Shown here: piece after piece, positions 11,131 through 23,478 of the stretch
Position numbering within the stretch: the first letter of the stretch is position 1
Layout: every line of letters begins with the position of its first letter
Origin: Chamaea fasciata
Lineage: Eukaryota; Chordata; Aves; Passeriformes; Sylviidae
Assembly (NCBI GenBank): GCA_029207755.1
Contig: JARCOQ010000007.1
Location: forward strand, 43,481,656 to 43,545,655
Reading direction: 5' to 3'
Length of the DNA: 64,000 nt
The notes under the pieces: generated by a model
What the model saw: only the letters and a program-made list of their open reading frames with translations
Told to the model about the DNA's origin: nothing
Databases searched by the model: none
Translations under genes and position numbers: made by a program

Positions 11131-14100
11131 TCTCCATAGTATCTTCTTTCTCTTAAAAAGCACATAGTGGGTTCCAACTTTCTCACATTGCTACTTCCTT
11201 GTAGTGAGAATGCAGACCAGAATGCAATTCCAAACAAATTGGGATGTCAATGCAGTTAAAAAGGATGTGCTCCCATTCTGCTGTCATCAGGTGTTAGAGG
11301 AGAAAGAGTGAACAGTCTTTGCAAGTGCAGCTAGTAATGTAGATAAATAATGGATACTGCTAGTGGCCTGAATGCATTTACAGAATCCCAGCTGCTCCAC
11401 TCAGTGTTTAATAGTCTGGAGGTACAATTTCTTGCTACATAAATATTCAATATATTCCTACAGCCTTGCCACATAGGTGTAAACAACAATCAGCATAAAG
11501 AGGGACATAAATGTTTATTATAGTCTTCATTTTAGCTAACAGATGCTCAGAGAAAAGGCTGAAAGTAAAGGTAAAAAAAGGTGACTCTGGAAAACTTATC
11601 AATGACAAAAAAAATGCTGTGAAAGCAGCTTCATATATACAAGGACTTTATTTGCAGGAGATTTGTTTCAGTTATTGCAAGAAAGAGCCAGTTAACAGTG
11701 TACTTACATCAAGGCAAGTGTCTCATGGTGGATAGAAAACTAAAGTTTGAGATGATATGATTGATTCTCTACATTTAGTTGGCCATTTTTTCTGTAATTT
11801 TCCAAAACTCTACCTTAGTATGCAGCTTTGTAGTAAACTTTGTTTATGCTTAGCTAGGTAGGATGCCATAAGAATATTTTCACAAATCATCAATATAGTG
11901 TAATGTCAAATTCGCCTTAAGAAGAGCACATTCAAGCAAAGCAAACTTAGCATTCACTTTTGTTCCTGTTCAGCAGATCCCAGTTCAGTCAAAGCAGTAG
12001 GAGAATGAAGTACATCTCTCTTGATACCTGCATGCGAAGGATGACCTTTATTAATTTTATTAGAAGTAGAGTTAGAAAAGTGCAGCCTATGTTAGCTGTC
12101 TTTGTCTTTGCCTATCAACATGGTCTCTTAAACTGTCCAGAAACACAGCTAAGTTACTTGCTTTCTGCTGTAAAGACTTTAGGACTTTGCTACTCAAATT
12201 CGTAGCTGTCGGCGTAAGAGATCACTCTCTTATCTTGATCATTCAGCAGATCCAGAGTTGGTGTTGGGAAATATTCTCCCATCTAGGACAAATTAATTTT
12301 TCAGAAATAGATGTTAAATCTTGATTTTCATATTTTGGAATAAATAAATAATTTTTACAATATGGAGCAAATTATTAAAGCTCCACTTTCTATTAACAAC
12401 CCTTTGGCTCAATTTGAGTGTTTTGTTCATTTCTCACTTGTTCTTCCATAGCACAATTAGTCCAATTTCATTTTTCCTTGCATTAAGTATTGGCATCTTG
12501 CTACTTCAATGCATAGCATTAGCATGTGTAGCAATATCCATTGGTTTTATGTGTGCTCATTAACCCTACCCAGTCTAGGGCTGATCTGCACTGATTTCCT
12601 CCTTTGGGAGTTTCATTTCATGCTCTCTCCTGCCTTATTAGTATGTATACATCTCTTCCTGTGATGTATACCAATACCATGTCACAAGCCATTTTTCAGT
12701 CTTGTTGCCCAAGACACTCCATTCTTTCACAGAGAACGGTATAAAAAATTCAATTCTTATGTTGCTGAAAAATCTGTAATTTTGAATCTAGCGCTATAAA
12801 TCAATTTTTACAATTTATACTACTGGAGTTTCTCAATTCCTAACAATTGCTGTCAAGAAACAAAGTTGAAATAGGGCAGCCATGGTGTGCAACAGCAAAC
12901 CATAAACTTGGGTCTTTCAACACAAAAAATCTAATAGCTTTTCTTTCATCATTCCATGGAAATGATATCTTAAATGAAGTTTTTCTTAGCATATATGTTT
13001 ATCATACGTTTTCTTAGGATGACCCTTAAAAATTAGAGATCAGGTCAAGATAATGGAGACGTCATTTCAATACGGAGCTCCCCAAAGGTTTCAAAATATT
13101 CAGATTATGCCCTTTTTTTTTTTTAAGTTGCTATAGAGATTTTGGTAAGCCTAGGAGCCTGGTCTGTGTTTGAGTGTCCATGAGCTCAGCCTGTACAGCA
13201 GCTGGCTTTAGTTTGGAATCAGATCTATTAAAAATCCAAATAACTTTAAAATGTACCTTTAAGTAATTAGAAAGGTTTGGAGAGTTATTGTTGTAGTATC
13301 TTTAGAACTTTATTGAATACAAAAGGCTTCTGAGAAGGAAGGGTTATTACTTATTTTTCTGAAGTCAAAATACATTTGGTACTTAATTTACTAAGATCTG
13401 AGAAAATTTTCTGACCATCTCCCAAAACAGGGAGACTAATATTTTAGAAGTGATTCACAAGAGTATTATTTACTATGATGTAATTTCTAATAAAACATGC
13501 ATATCTTTAAAAAATAAAGAATAGTTTGTTTGGTTGAGATTTTGCAGGATAAATAAATTCTTGTATATCAAACATGAGATCAACTTCAATGCAGAGAGCT
13601 GATACAGCCAGTAATAATTGTTTGGTTGGTGTACCAGTGTATATAGCTATAATAAATCATACACATTATCATTACCCCCTCATGTCATCTTCAGCCAATG
13701 TTAATACAAAATCAATTATACCAGGAACCAATCTACTCCCTCAGTTCTCTGTGAAAACAGAAAAAGTGATTCTGAGGATCCCTGATACAAATGTTTATTT
13801 TTTCAGCCCTGGAAATGTATTGATATTCCTACACTTTTATGTGGTTTAACGTTTATTTTGTAGCTGGCATTTCCTGATCAATACATATAAACTCAGGTTT
13901 TCGCAGCTAACTTTTTTATTTTGTTTTGTCTTCCAGATAACATAATGGTTACTGTTCATTCTGTACAACATTGTCAATCTGAATAAGGTCCATGAGAGCT
14001 AATGGATTTTAAAAGCATTAAGAGCAAACACGGTCGAATAACAGCCAAGTACTTTAGTGTTGAGTAGATACTTAATTTCACTGCAAAGTGAGTGGTGATA

Positions 14101-14818
14101 TGTTGACTGCCACTGCAAGATCTCACTGTCAAAATCAGATAACTCAGCAAGTTGAATAAGAATTAGTAACTTTTCAGGTATGGAAACTCTGTCTGTATTA
14201 CAAGTATTTCTGATAGTTACATTTTTCTGCATTTTTATTTTAAATCAGATACATTTAGTTAACGTTTTATTATACACAAAACATGTTTATACAAGAGAAT
14301 TTTCTGAGTAAATTAATATGATGTAGTGACTTTTAATATGTAATGATTGAAAAGAGAAGCATATAAATCCTTTACACAGACAAAAATATTCTAACCAGGA
14401 GCTGTTATAATTTAGTTTGCAGTATGACATGCATAAGGACATACTGGCAGTGTTGCTATTCTGAGGAGAAACTATGACTGCGTTTAGATGAAGTTACTTC
14501 TCACCTTTCATTCCATAAGCTTGCTTTTTTACTCTTCTAAAACAAAACAAAAACTAAACAAACAAACAAACTAAAACAAAAGCAACCAATAAACAGATTT
14601 TTTAATCTGGTAAAAAATCAAGTCACATGCTGCTGTCATACGCAACTGTTTTTTCACTTCTTCATACAAATACTGAGGCTGGCTGTAAATATCCTAACCA
14701 TGTTGCTCGCACAGTGGACACATTTATGAGATTTTACTATAGTGCTGTTATCTACAGGTGTACCCTACAGGCAGAGTTGTGCTGTTTGTTTGATAGTTTG
14801 GGACCAGGGAGCAGCTAT
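11131..14818. other. AT-rich unique DNA
   Basis: No gene or transposon recognised. It contains a T-run near 13112-13125 and an A/C-rich (CAAA)n-like tract at 14539-14581. The short reading frames (11511-11735, 11960-12205, 13574-13849) carry no family motif. Confidence 0.55.
14539..14581. repeat. (CAAA)n-like simple repeat
   Basis: Imperfect CAAA/ACAAA units dominated by A and C. Confidence 0.85.
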
Positions 14819-15064
14819 TAGTTTATCTCATAACCCTGTACACAGTGTCTCCACCTGGGGACTCATGGCACTTAGCCTATGCAGGAGGAGAAGGATCTGC
14901 TCATCTCAGGGACCAGAGGGAAGTTATGAGGTGGTCACTTTCCTCTGCCACACTTCATCCTCACTCTTGCACAGGGAAGGCCCCATACCTGCAGTATCCC
15001 GTAGACACAGTGACAAGGGGACTGCAGAGGAGGGCAGGACAGCAGGGCAATGCACTTTTACCCC
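14819..15064. other. GC-richer patch of unknown origin
   Basis: This stretch is clearly richer in G and C than its surroundings and directly precedes a CR1 3' tail. It does not read as the standard ORF2 end that should precede that tail. It may be another, unrecognised retroposon part or a diverged CR1 subfamily. Frames of about 75-112 codons here are not convincing as genes. Confidence 0.35.
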
Positions 15065-15128
15065 AAGTGTAGCTGTTTAGCCGTCTTGTGGATCCCTTCC
15101 AACTCAGTATATTATGTGATTCTGTGAT
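15065..15128 (+). mobile_element. CR1 3' terminal fragment
   Basis: The phrase gatcccttccaactcagtat (15090-15109) followed by tgtgattctgtgat (15115-15128) is the characteristic plus-strand end of CR1, including about two terminal octamers. Only some 60 bp are clearly CR1. Confidence 0.65.
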
Positions 15129-16334
15129 CTCTGTCAGTATTGTTCAAGAGGAAAATCATGCAGTTATTCCTTATTTTAGACGTCTTTGGGTGACCAAATA
15201 CTGCATAAAGGTAACTTGTTTTAAGTATGAAAATGCTTTTGCAATAATTCCAAGTCATAGTTTTTCCTTTGTATCAGTGGAATATCTCCAGTATCCAATA
15301 CTGAAAACCCAAGAGTGATTGGCTCCAGTGACAGCACTGAGTTCTTATTGTTCTGTTGTTCTTCTGGATTTGGCTATAATTAGTCTTATTTGGATCTGAC
15401 TACCTCAGGAACAACCTGGAAAACAATGATGCTAAGGAATGCACAACCTGTATGGATATTACTTTTCTACTTAACCTAAAAATTTAGTAGAATGTCCAGG
15501 ATTGAGCAGACATTAAAATTATATGCTCCTGAATTGTTTTATGTTAAAATCTTGAAAGAATGGCTCTAGAAATGTCAAACCCTTACCCTCTCTCTCTTTC
15601 CATGTGTCTTTGGTTTTTTTTTTCTCCTATATACAGTCCTATTTATGACCTAATCTAAACATGGCAAAAATCATCAATATCTTTTTCTAGACTTTTGGCC
15701 ACTGTGCTGGATCCATATCCCCTACTTAATCTACCTCCCATACAATTTCAACAGGATAAATACAATAATATTTGTGTATGATTCTCTCTTTCTGCAATAT
15801 CAGACAACTGTAAAGCTTGGGGTTTGAAGGATTTTTTTTTCTTCTTCTAATGGAACATTCATGAAACAAAATGTTTAGGCATGGCACAGTTCATTTTACA
15901 TTTCAAGTCAAGAGGAATTCTGTACGATACAAATTTCCAATCTTCCTCTTATTGCTCCAAAAGACTAAATATCCTTTTTAAAATTCCTCAGTCATCCCTG
16001 GCCCCAGAAGTGAACACTGTAATGTGTTACAGACACAACACCTGCTCTCTTTTCCTCTACCCAGTTTTCCTGTGCTGCCTATGGTAGATGCACTCTGTGA
16101 TACAAACTGGCAGCAATGCCCAAAGTAACCTCACTATCTATTAGAGTACTTCTAAAACATGCTGTAATCAAGAACAGAAAGTGTATTCTGTAACACTCAA
16201 TAGATCCACTAAGGCTAAAGTGCTTCTGCTTCAAAGTGTAGCCTTTTTACAGTAGAAAAAAAAATCCTCTTTACAACTGAAAAGCCACTGTAAACACTCT
16301 GGTGGTTAATGTGTTTCACACTTTACACAAACTG
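15129..16334. other. AT-rich unique DNA, nothing recognised
   Basis: No repeat family or gene seen. It includes a T9-type run near 15614 and a T8 run near 15832. Confidence 0.55.
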
Positions 16335-16500
16335 TGTGCTGGTTTTCTCTGGGATGAAGTTAGTTTTCTTCCTGGTGCATAGTATGGGATATGTTTTATA
16401 TTTGTGCTGAAAACTGTTACCAACACAGGGATGTTTTCATTATTGCTGAGCAGTGCTTTCACAGAATCAAGATCTTTTGTGCACACCACACTACCATAAG
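16335..16500 (+). mobile_element. Probable 5' part of an avian ERV LTR
   Basis: The interval begins with TG and carries phrases I associate with a widespread neoavian ERV LTR: gatgaagttagttttcttcc (16354-16373), aacacagggatgtttt (16422-16437) and attgctgagcagtgctt (16442-16458). The similarity fades after about 16500, so only the beginning of the LTR seems to be kept. It is non-coding, and no retroviral genes flank it. The assignment is from memory and needs a library comparison. Confidence 0.5.
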
Positions 16501-17782
16501 AAGCTGCAATTAAATTTGTCTTTGAAATTCTTTAAATTCATTTAAAGGATAAGAATGGTATATTATGGATTCAATGATTTAAATATAATGGCAAAGACAC
16601 AGATGAAATAGAATTCCTAATTATATGGTTGCATAAAGGAAAATTAAGATGTATTGATCTTGGCCCCTAATATGGGATCAGAATGGTAGCTTTGGCAAAT
16701 TAATGGGATGGTGATTGTAATAGAACTGGTTTTGTTCAAAATATTTACTTGGAGTTTCTGGTTTTATCAATGTCCTTACTATGTTGAGATATGTAAGAAA
16801 AGTTTAGGATAATACTGTATTCTTTGAAATCAACAACAGATGAATGGATTGTCTTAAGTGTGTGTTGAATAGCCTTTCAAGTTGCATTTTTTTCCCATCA
16901 TTTTTTCTTACGTTGACCAGACTCCTCCTCCCTTCCTAGTCAGAAGTCAGAATCTACTGCTGGGAAAAAAAAAAAAATCTGTATTTTTATGCTCTCCATT
17001 CTTCTACTTTTTTTGCTGTTGTTGCCTCTCCTGTGCTGGGGCTAGCAGCATTTTTCAGGCTGTACGAATCAATGGATCTTTCCAGCCTAATGACAAGTTA
17101 GTCTTTTTTCTTGCTGAAAGTTACATTTTCTATTAGAGGGGAAATTTTAGGTTACTCACTCTTCAGCCCAATAGCCATGGGGGGAGGATAGGAACAACAA
17201 AACAGAAAACATCTTTGGCCTTGAGCCTCACTTAGAGCAAATAATGTATATTTACACATATTGTGACTATTCACTTAAATATGCTGTTTATTTACACATA
17301 TGTTGTAAATAAAAGTTGTTATACCTCTATGGTCGGTGGGAAGTAAGTCAGTTTGGGGTGTTTAATCTTTGGAAGCTACACAATAGAGTATGAAATATGC
17401 ATAGGCAGTCTGTTGGTGTTGTGGTCCATTCTTGTGTTTGTGTGTTTTTCTGGCAGTGACAATAATCATACTCAAAAACTTACATTGCTTGCCATATTAG
17501 AAGACTTAATCCCCTGTCTCCTTATGTTTTGAACTAGATTTTTGGTTTCTTTGCTTGTGTGTTTCAAGCTAAATACAAATGTGAATTCAAATTATTGCTG
17601 AGAGAGTATTTTCAGGTGTTCTAAATTTGGTTGACTTAATTGGTAGCATACTGCTTTAGGCTCAGAGAGGTAGGTGTCAGGCCTAAATCTTTGTCACAAA
17701 CATTCTGATCTGGAACAATGTCTAGATGTTCACATAGAAATGTAAGGAATTTTGAACCAAGAAGAAAATGCCACATTCAGTT
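16501..17782. other. AT-rich unique DNA, nothing recognised
   Basis: No element recognised. Two copies of ATTTACACATAT (near 17251 and 17290) lie about 40 bp apart, and an A13 run occurs near 16965. Confidence 0.55.
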
Positions 17783-17965
17783 TTTTCTTGAACACCTCCC
17801 CACTACCCTGGGCAGCCTATTCCAATGCTTAACAGACCCTTCCATGAAGACATTCTTCCTGGTGTCCAACTTGAACCTTCCCTGGTAGAGCGTGATGCCA
17901 TTTCCTCTCATCCAGTCATTAGCTGCCTGGGAGAAAAGGCTGACCCCCATCTTGCAGCACTCTAA
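17783..17965 (-). mobile_element. CR1 LINE fragment lacking both ends
   Basis: The plus strand carries the complement of the ORF2 C-terminal region: ctgggcagcctattccaatg (17808-17827), tgaagacattcttcctggtg (17845-17864) and gcctgggagaaaaggctgac (17924-17943). The terminal octamers are absent, so the 3' end has been lost as well as the 5' portion. It is diverged and contains no open frame. Confidence 0.8.
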
Positions 17966-20900
17966 TTTGTTTTTTCTCCGCAGAAGAAATGCTATTCTAA
18001 ATCTCTAACATTTCTTCTGTAATAATAACTCTAGTATTAAATATGTTTATTTTGTCTCATTTTAACAATGCCATGATTTATAAATCTGTTGACGTGTTTA
18101 TTAATAATTTAGGTAACAAAGTCTTGTGGAAATCTGGACTGCAGACAAGAAATATTTAACACTTCAATCTCATTGATTTCAGCTTATGTTTGGAACCTTC
18201 CTATCTTGGGGATCTAAATGCCAGAATTTTCTTCAATCTGTAGTAAAGCCAGACTTCCATTTTGGATCAGCCACTCACAACCTTAACAGAACAAAATAGG
18301 GACCTAAAAGAGGCACTAACAGTACTTCTCAGAAAATATCATTGACATTTGTCCTATTCCATACATTTGAATAAAGAGTGATTTTTCAGTTTCTTGGCAT
18401 TGACAGCAATTGGCAGATCAAGAACAGGTATTAAACTAGATTTTTTTGTTCTCTAGGGCTCACTGAGATCATTGACCAAAAGCCATTTGCTGAGTGAATT
18501 TCAGATGATATAGAGTTAGCTGTGTAATAATTATTTCATTGCAAAGTGAGGTAACTAACACTGGGTCAAATTTTATACTGCATCATTGAATTAACAATAT
18601 TCCTAAAAACTCCTCCGCATATTAGTTTTAGGTAATTACTTGTTGTAGATTTGGTCATGTATTTCCCCTGCTTTTTATCCAAACACCAGGAATAATGGGG
18701 GGACTTGGAGCTCTTTTATTCTTTTAACTTAGAGGATATTAATCTTCTGAAAACACAGTGCTTCAGATATGGTAGCAGTTCCAGACAAAAAATATAATCT
18801 CCTTATTGTAACTGATAAGGTAAAAGTCATTTACATTCAAGGTTTCTGGAGAAGTATATTTACATATCCTTTAATATGAGAGCTGACTTGACATTTTTCA
18901 ACAAAATGAATTACCTGTTAATACAGATCTACAACAGAAATAACTCATACTACAAAACAGCCAGATATAAAGTAAGGTGTAACTACCCGCAATCAGGTAT
19001 TTTCTATTTTTGCTATCTGCTAGGCTGAATTTCAACGGAAGTTTTCTGAAAAGTTTCCTCCCAGTAGGAGATTTCAACCAGTTTTCAAAATGTGGCAGTA
19101 CATGATGGAGGAAGCTGAATGTGTAGTGCTCTGGATTATTCTGATCTGTATGGAGACATAGAGCTAGAAGAGCAATTTACAGGTGGATTTGAGAAGAACG
19201 AAACTCTTAAACCACCCATCTGCACAAGGAGGCTTTCTTTGCCTTTCTCTGCTGATTGTCATTCAATTCTTAAGCAATGTTTTCTGCAACACCAACAAAT
19301 TTTTAATTTAAGATTTTATAACAAAAATGGGCTTTTGATGGAAAGACAATGAATGAACTTAAAATCTCTCTCAAAAAATTATCCAGGTTAGGAAATAAAA
19401 AAAAACCCCAAACTTTTGAACATATGAAATACATTTAACCTGAAGTACAGAGACACTTGGAGAAAATGTAGGTTGGCATTTTTCATTTTGTTTCCACCTC
19501 ATTGCTTTCACTCTTAAAATCTGTGGCGGGGACCACATTGTTGTTTCTGTGGGTAACACTTCACAGTATTATAAAAACTTGTGGGAGGGGTGAGTGCAGA
19601 AAGTTAATATGTGATTTTGGCATGCCTGAGACTAATTTTCCACTGCTTTTTATCCCTAAAATGTGTGCAATCTATTTAATTGCATCTGATAGGAGAGATT
19701 TGAAAGTGAAAAGAACGTTCTGTGTTAAGGCATGTGTTTCAGGTCTAAAGAGGAAGAATGGCAAAAAGTTTAGATACAGGAATAAGAGAAAGAAGTGATA
19801 ATGACTTTAGCAAACAAGCTCTCCACCAGCCAGACGTGGTTCCTGTTATATGTCAAATACACCCCACTCACAAACGCGCTCCCTCCTCTGCTTGCATTTT
19901 GCTTGGCCTGAAATACAACTGCATCAATGAGTTTAAATGGATAGTTGCATCTCCTTTGTTGTAGGCCAGCTTTAGTCCTTTTAGGCTCACTTTTTAAGTG
20001 CTGTGCTAGTGTGCCCTAACGTGTTCAACCTAGCATTATATTTATAATGTGTAGTACTCAAACTGTAAAACTTTAGGACTAGCTTCTATGTCTAGGCTGA
20101 AAACATATTTTCTGAGTTGATCTTAATTCCAGGATAGCTTTGGACAATATGATACCTGAGCATGTTATGTGAGTTGCTACTTACTACTGTTTTTTCCCCT
20201 CACTAAATCCTGGGATTTGCAAGTAGAGAAAGATCAACTCCAGATGCCCAGGCAGCTCCTCTCACCACTGTGAGAAACTTTTGTACAAATTCTGCTGCTA
20301 AGTCCAAACTGAAATTCAAACTCTGTCTTTGCATTAAACATGGAGTTCTGACCTTCTTCAATTCAATTTCTCCTGAAAGAAAAACTATGTTCCTGTATCT
20401 ATATTCAAAGCATTTGGTAACTTCTCCAACAGGGCATCTGATACATTTTTTATTTTTTTTAGAGCAATTGCTCTGTTTAATTGCCTCATCAATTCCTGAG
20501 GAGTTTCCTAGTTTTAGTCAGCTGCGCTTCATTGGGATAGTAGCTAAGGCTATTCTGATCTAGCCAAACTCAGTTTTGTGTGACTTTTTTTACTAATTGT
20601 TTGGGAAACTTTGCAGATAATACAAAACAGATCTGATGATTTTTGTATGATTTTCCTTCAATACAGGCTGTGAATAAGTAAAGTCTTCTAGAGCTGTGAT
20701 CTCCCTCTCTTGTAACAATCATTTAAGGTAATCATGGAAAAGACACGATTGTACATACTGAGTGGACATTGGGTTCTTGGTTCAGACTGTGAGCCATTCC
20801 ATTCTCTCCAGATTAAAGTCTTTAGAACAAAACATAATGAAAAAATGGTTTGTAATATATTTGAAAAAGCCCTTATTGATTTCTGTAAGCATTACTGTGA

Positions 20901-21535
20901 TGTACAGTCAAGTTGGGACATGAGACAGATAATGACAAAAAATAATTTTAAAATCAATATTTTAAAAGGAAAACACAAATTCCTTTGATTTTTCAAAAGT
21001 ATTGTGATATTATCAAGTATAGGTCGGTTTCCATGATGGGACATTTTAAAAAAAAACTTCCTCAGGCTTGTGTGCTCAAAAAGATTTTATTCACTTTAAA
21101 ATCAAGCCAAGTGTGTTGGCTGTTTATTTCTCCAAAGATTTATTTTCCAGTAATTTGTATATAACCATACTAAAATTTTATTTTGCAGTTTATAAATTGA
21201 TACAATCCTCCTATGAAATTAAACCAGAACTATATGAATCACCAAATTAAAAATATTTTAAGTATTATTTACGCTTAGAATAAAATATTAATTTGCCTTT
21301 TTAATATGTTTTTATAAATATTGAATTACTACATCACTTTTACATCTGAGAAACCTTAAAAATAAAGGTTTATCTTCACTACTTCCTTGTGTTACATATC
21401 ATGTTATACATATGATCAAAAGCTATCATTTTGATATTTAGAACCAGGTAAGCCATACAACTCATACAAGGAATCCATTTCCCCAGTACAGGAAATATAG
21501 TAAAAAACCTTTCAGAATTATGCAGTAAGGTTCCT
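17966..21535. other. AT-rich unique DNA, nothing recognised
   Basis: About 3.6 kb without a recognised element. Frames at 19119-19352, 19502-19798 and 20270-20563 have no family motifs and were not accepted as genes. Confidence 0.55.
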
Positions 21536-21776
21536 GAATCACAGAATCATTAAGGTTGTAAAAGATCTCCAAGACCATTGAGTCCAAATTTTGGCTGGTC
21601 AACACCTTGTCAACTAAACCAGAGCACTAAGTGCTACATCCACTCTTTTCTGGAACACTTTCAGGGAAGGTGATTACACCATTTCCTTGGGCAGCCTGTT
21701 GCAATTCCTGAAAACCCTTTCAGTGAAGAAATTCTTCCTGATTTTGAGCCTGCACCTCTTCTGGCACAGCTTGAGG
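21536..21776 (-). mobile_element. 5'-truncated CR1 LINE, short 3' copy
   Basis: The left border is the complement of the CR1 3' tail (GAATCACAGAATCAT). The ORF2 C-terminal complement follows (ctgtt gcaattcctgaaaa around 21698-21715; gaagaaattcttcctga at 21725-21741). The copy stops at about 21776, so only some 240 bp were inserted or kept. It is non-autonomous. Confidence 0.85.
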
Positions 21777-21947
21777 TATGTCTTCTAATGTTTTAGAAAA
21801 CAAATTAATCTTCAAATATATAGCAAAATGCAGAGTCCTCCCATAGAAATTTGTGAGAGGAAAAAAAGGTGAAGTACCTGTAAAGGTGAAATACCTAACA
21901 TGGTAATTACTGCTTCAGACATATCTAAAGACAATTAAAGAAAGAAA

Positions 21948-21972
21948 GGGCGGGGGGGGGCGGGGGGGGGGG
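21948..21972 (+). repeat. G-rich tract, potential quadruplex
   Basis: GGG, C, nine G, C and eleven G lie in 25 bp. Because long G runs can be subdivided, the tract holds enough G to form an intramolecular four-tract quadruplex. It is isolated in AT-rich DNA with no gene start nearby. Confidence 0.85.
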
Positions 21973-22540
21973 CAGAAATCCCACTTTTGTTTTCTTTTTT
22001 TTCTTCACCATTTTTCTGATGTTGTCTTCACAGCAATTTGACTATGTGAAGTGGTAGAAGGGTATATTGGCAGACTTTGTGAGAGTTCACCTCTCTCTTT
22101 CACCAAAAGAAAGGTTGCTTAATATATTTACTTCTGATTTCTTATAAACAGATTTCTGTCCCTCTTTTCTTCAAAAGGGTAATTAATGTCTGTCCTAATA
22201 AACCATGCTGTTAGGTATACTTCTTGATACATGTGTGAAAATTTATGATGTTCTGTTTCATTTTAGTGTTTCTTATTACTTCCAAGAAAGACTTAAGCCC
22301 ACAACCAAACAATTAAAGAAACAAAACATTGTTTTCTTTGGCAAATCACACCATAAACTGGAAATAATTTGTTATTGGGTGTTATTGGGTATTGCAAAGT
22401 TCCACAGAAACTAGTCTTCAGTTAATTTGATCGAGGTACTTCTGAGGAAGTTCTGTTCTAACATAAGTCACAAAAAATGATGAGTGTGATGTTACAATCA
22501 TGTAAAATATGCCTTTATAATAGCATATTCTATATTCTAA

Positions 22541-22625
22541 ATCATGGAAAGATTTCAGTTGGAAGGGGCTGATTAGGTTGATTTAGTTTTCAACTTATGA
22601 TCAGTAATGGTTGAGTGCTACATGA
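22541..22625 (-). mobile_element. Possible very old CR1 3' end
   Basis: The phrase aatcatggaaagatttcagt followed by tggaaggggctgattaggtt resembles the complement of the CR1 3' terminus (tail octamer, then the ...GGAAGGGACCT... block), but it is heavily diverged and fades within 90 bp. Chance similarity is possible. Confidence 0.35.
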
Positions 22626-23054
22626 AAATTTCAGCTCTGTTGTTGAGCACTAGGATTTTTTCTGGTGCATTTGTCAATTTTGGATCACTGTGTCTGTTCA
22701 ACGAAGGGACTTTTGTCACTTTTGTTGATATTTTTGATTACAAGAGACTGTGAAGTAGCCAGTATGAAATCTTGAATTTATCTCTATCAAAAGAGAAAAT
22801 TCTAGGGAACAGTGTAATGTATTTTAATGAGATCATAATTGCTATTAAAGATTTAATTTGGTGCAAAATCAAAGAAAATTTAAAGACTCAGAGATATTTG
22901 CAAAATACAATCTTCTCTTGCCCTTTATTCCTGGTGTGCTTTTGATGTCACTCATAAGAAAGATTTGGCACTAACATAGCACAGCCAATTGAAATTTTAC
23001 TAAAACAAATCAGACACTCAAATTCATGGAGTGTTCCATATTCTTTAAAATTTG

Positions 23055-23466
23055 GCAACCAAGCTTGTGAAGGGTCTGGTCTGTGTATCTTAGGAGGAGT
23101 GGATGAGGGAGCTGGGGTTGTTCAGCCTGGAGAAAATGAGGTTTGGGGAGACCTTATCACTCTCTACAATCACTTGGAAGTTGGCCAGTCAGATGGGGGT
23201 CAACCAGCAACCTGACAAGAGGAAAGGGCCTCAAGTTGCTCCAGGGGAGATTTAGTTTGGACATCAGGAAAAATTTATTCACTGAAAGCATTGGAATGGA
23301 GTACCAACAGAGGTTGTGGAGTCACCTCCTCTAGAAGTGTTTGAGAAACCAATGTACGTGGCATTTAGTGCTCTGATTTAGTAGACAAGGTGGTGTTTTG
23401 TCAAAGGGTGGACAGAATGATCTTGTCAGCATTTTCCAGCCTTAATGATTCCATGATTCTATGATT
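23055..23466 (+). mobile_element. 5'-truncated CR1 LINE on the plus strand
   Basis: It starts at the ORF2 phrase gcaaccaagcttgtgaaggg and runs through gggttgttcagcctggagaa (23115-23134) and the final coding block to the tail octamers ATTCCATG ATTCTATG ATT at 23448-23466. ORF2 is not intact. The element ends exactly where the next CR1 begins in the opposite direction, so the two copies share a tail-to-tail boundary. Confidence 0.9.
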
Positions 23467-23478
23467 GAATCATGGAAT
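23448..23478. repeat. Perfect 11-bp inverted repeat at the CR1/CR1 junction
   Basis: ATTCCATGATT (23448-23458) and its exact reverse complement AATCATGGAAT (23468-23478) are separated by nine bases. It arises because the two CR1 tails point at each other. Confidence 0.95.

Larger units (their letters stand above)
21777..23054. other. AT-rich DNA between CR1 copies
   Basis: Apart from the G-rich tract and the doubtful CR1 end listed separately, nothing is recognised. A tandem GTTATTGGGT pair occurs near 22373-22392. Confidence 0.55.
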
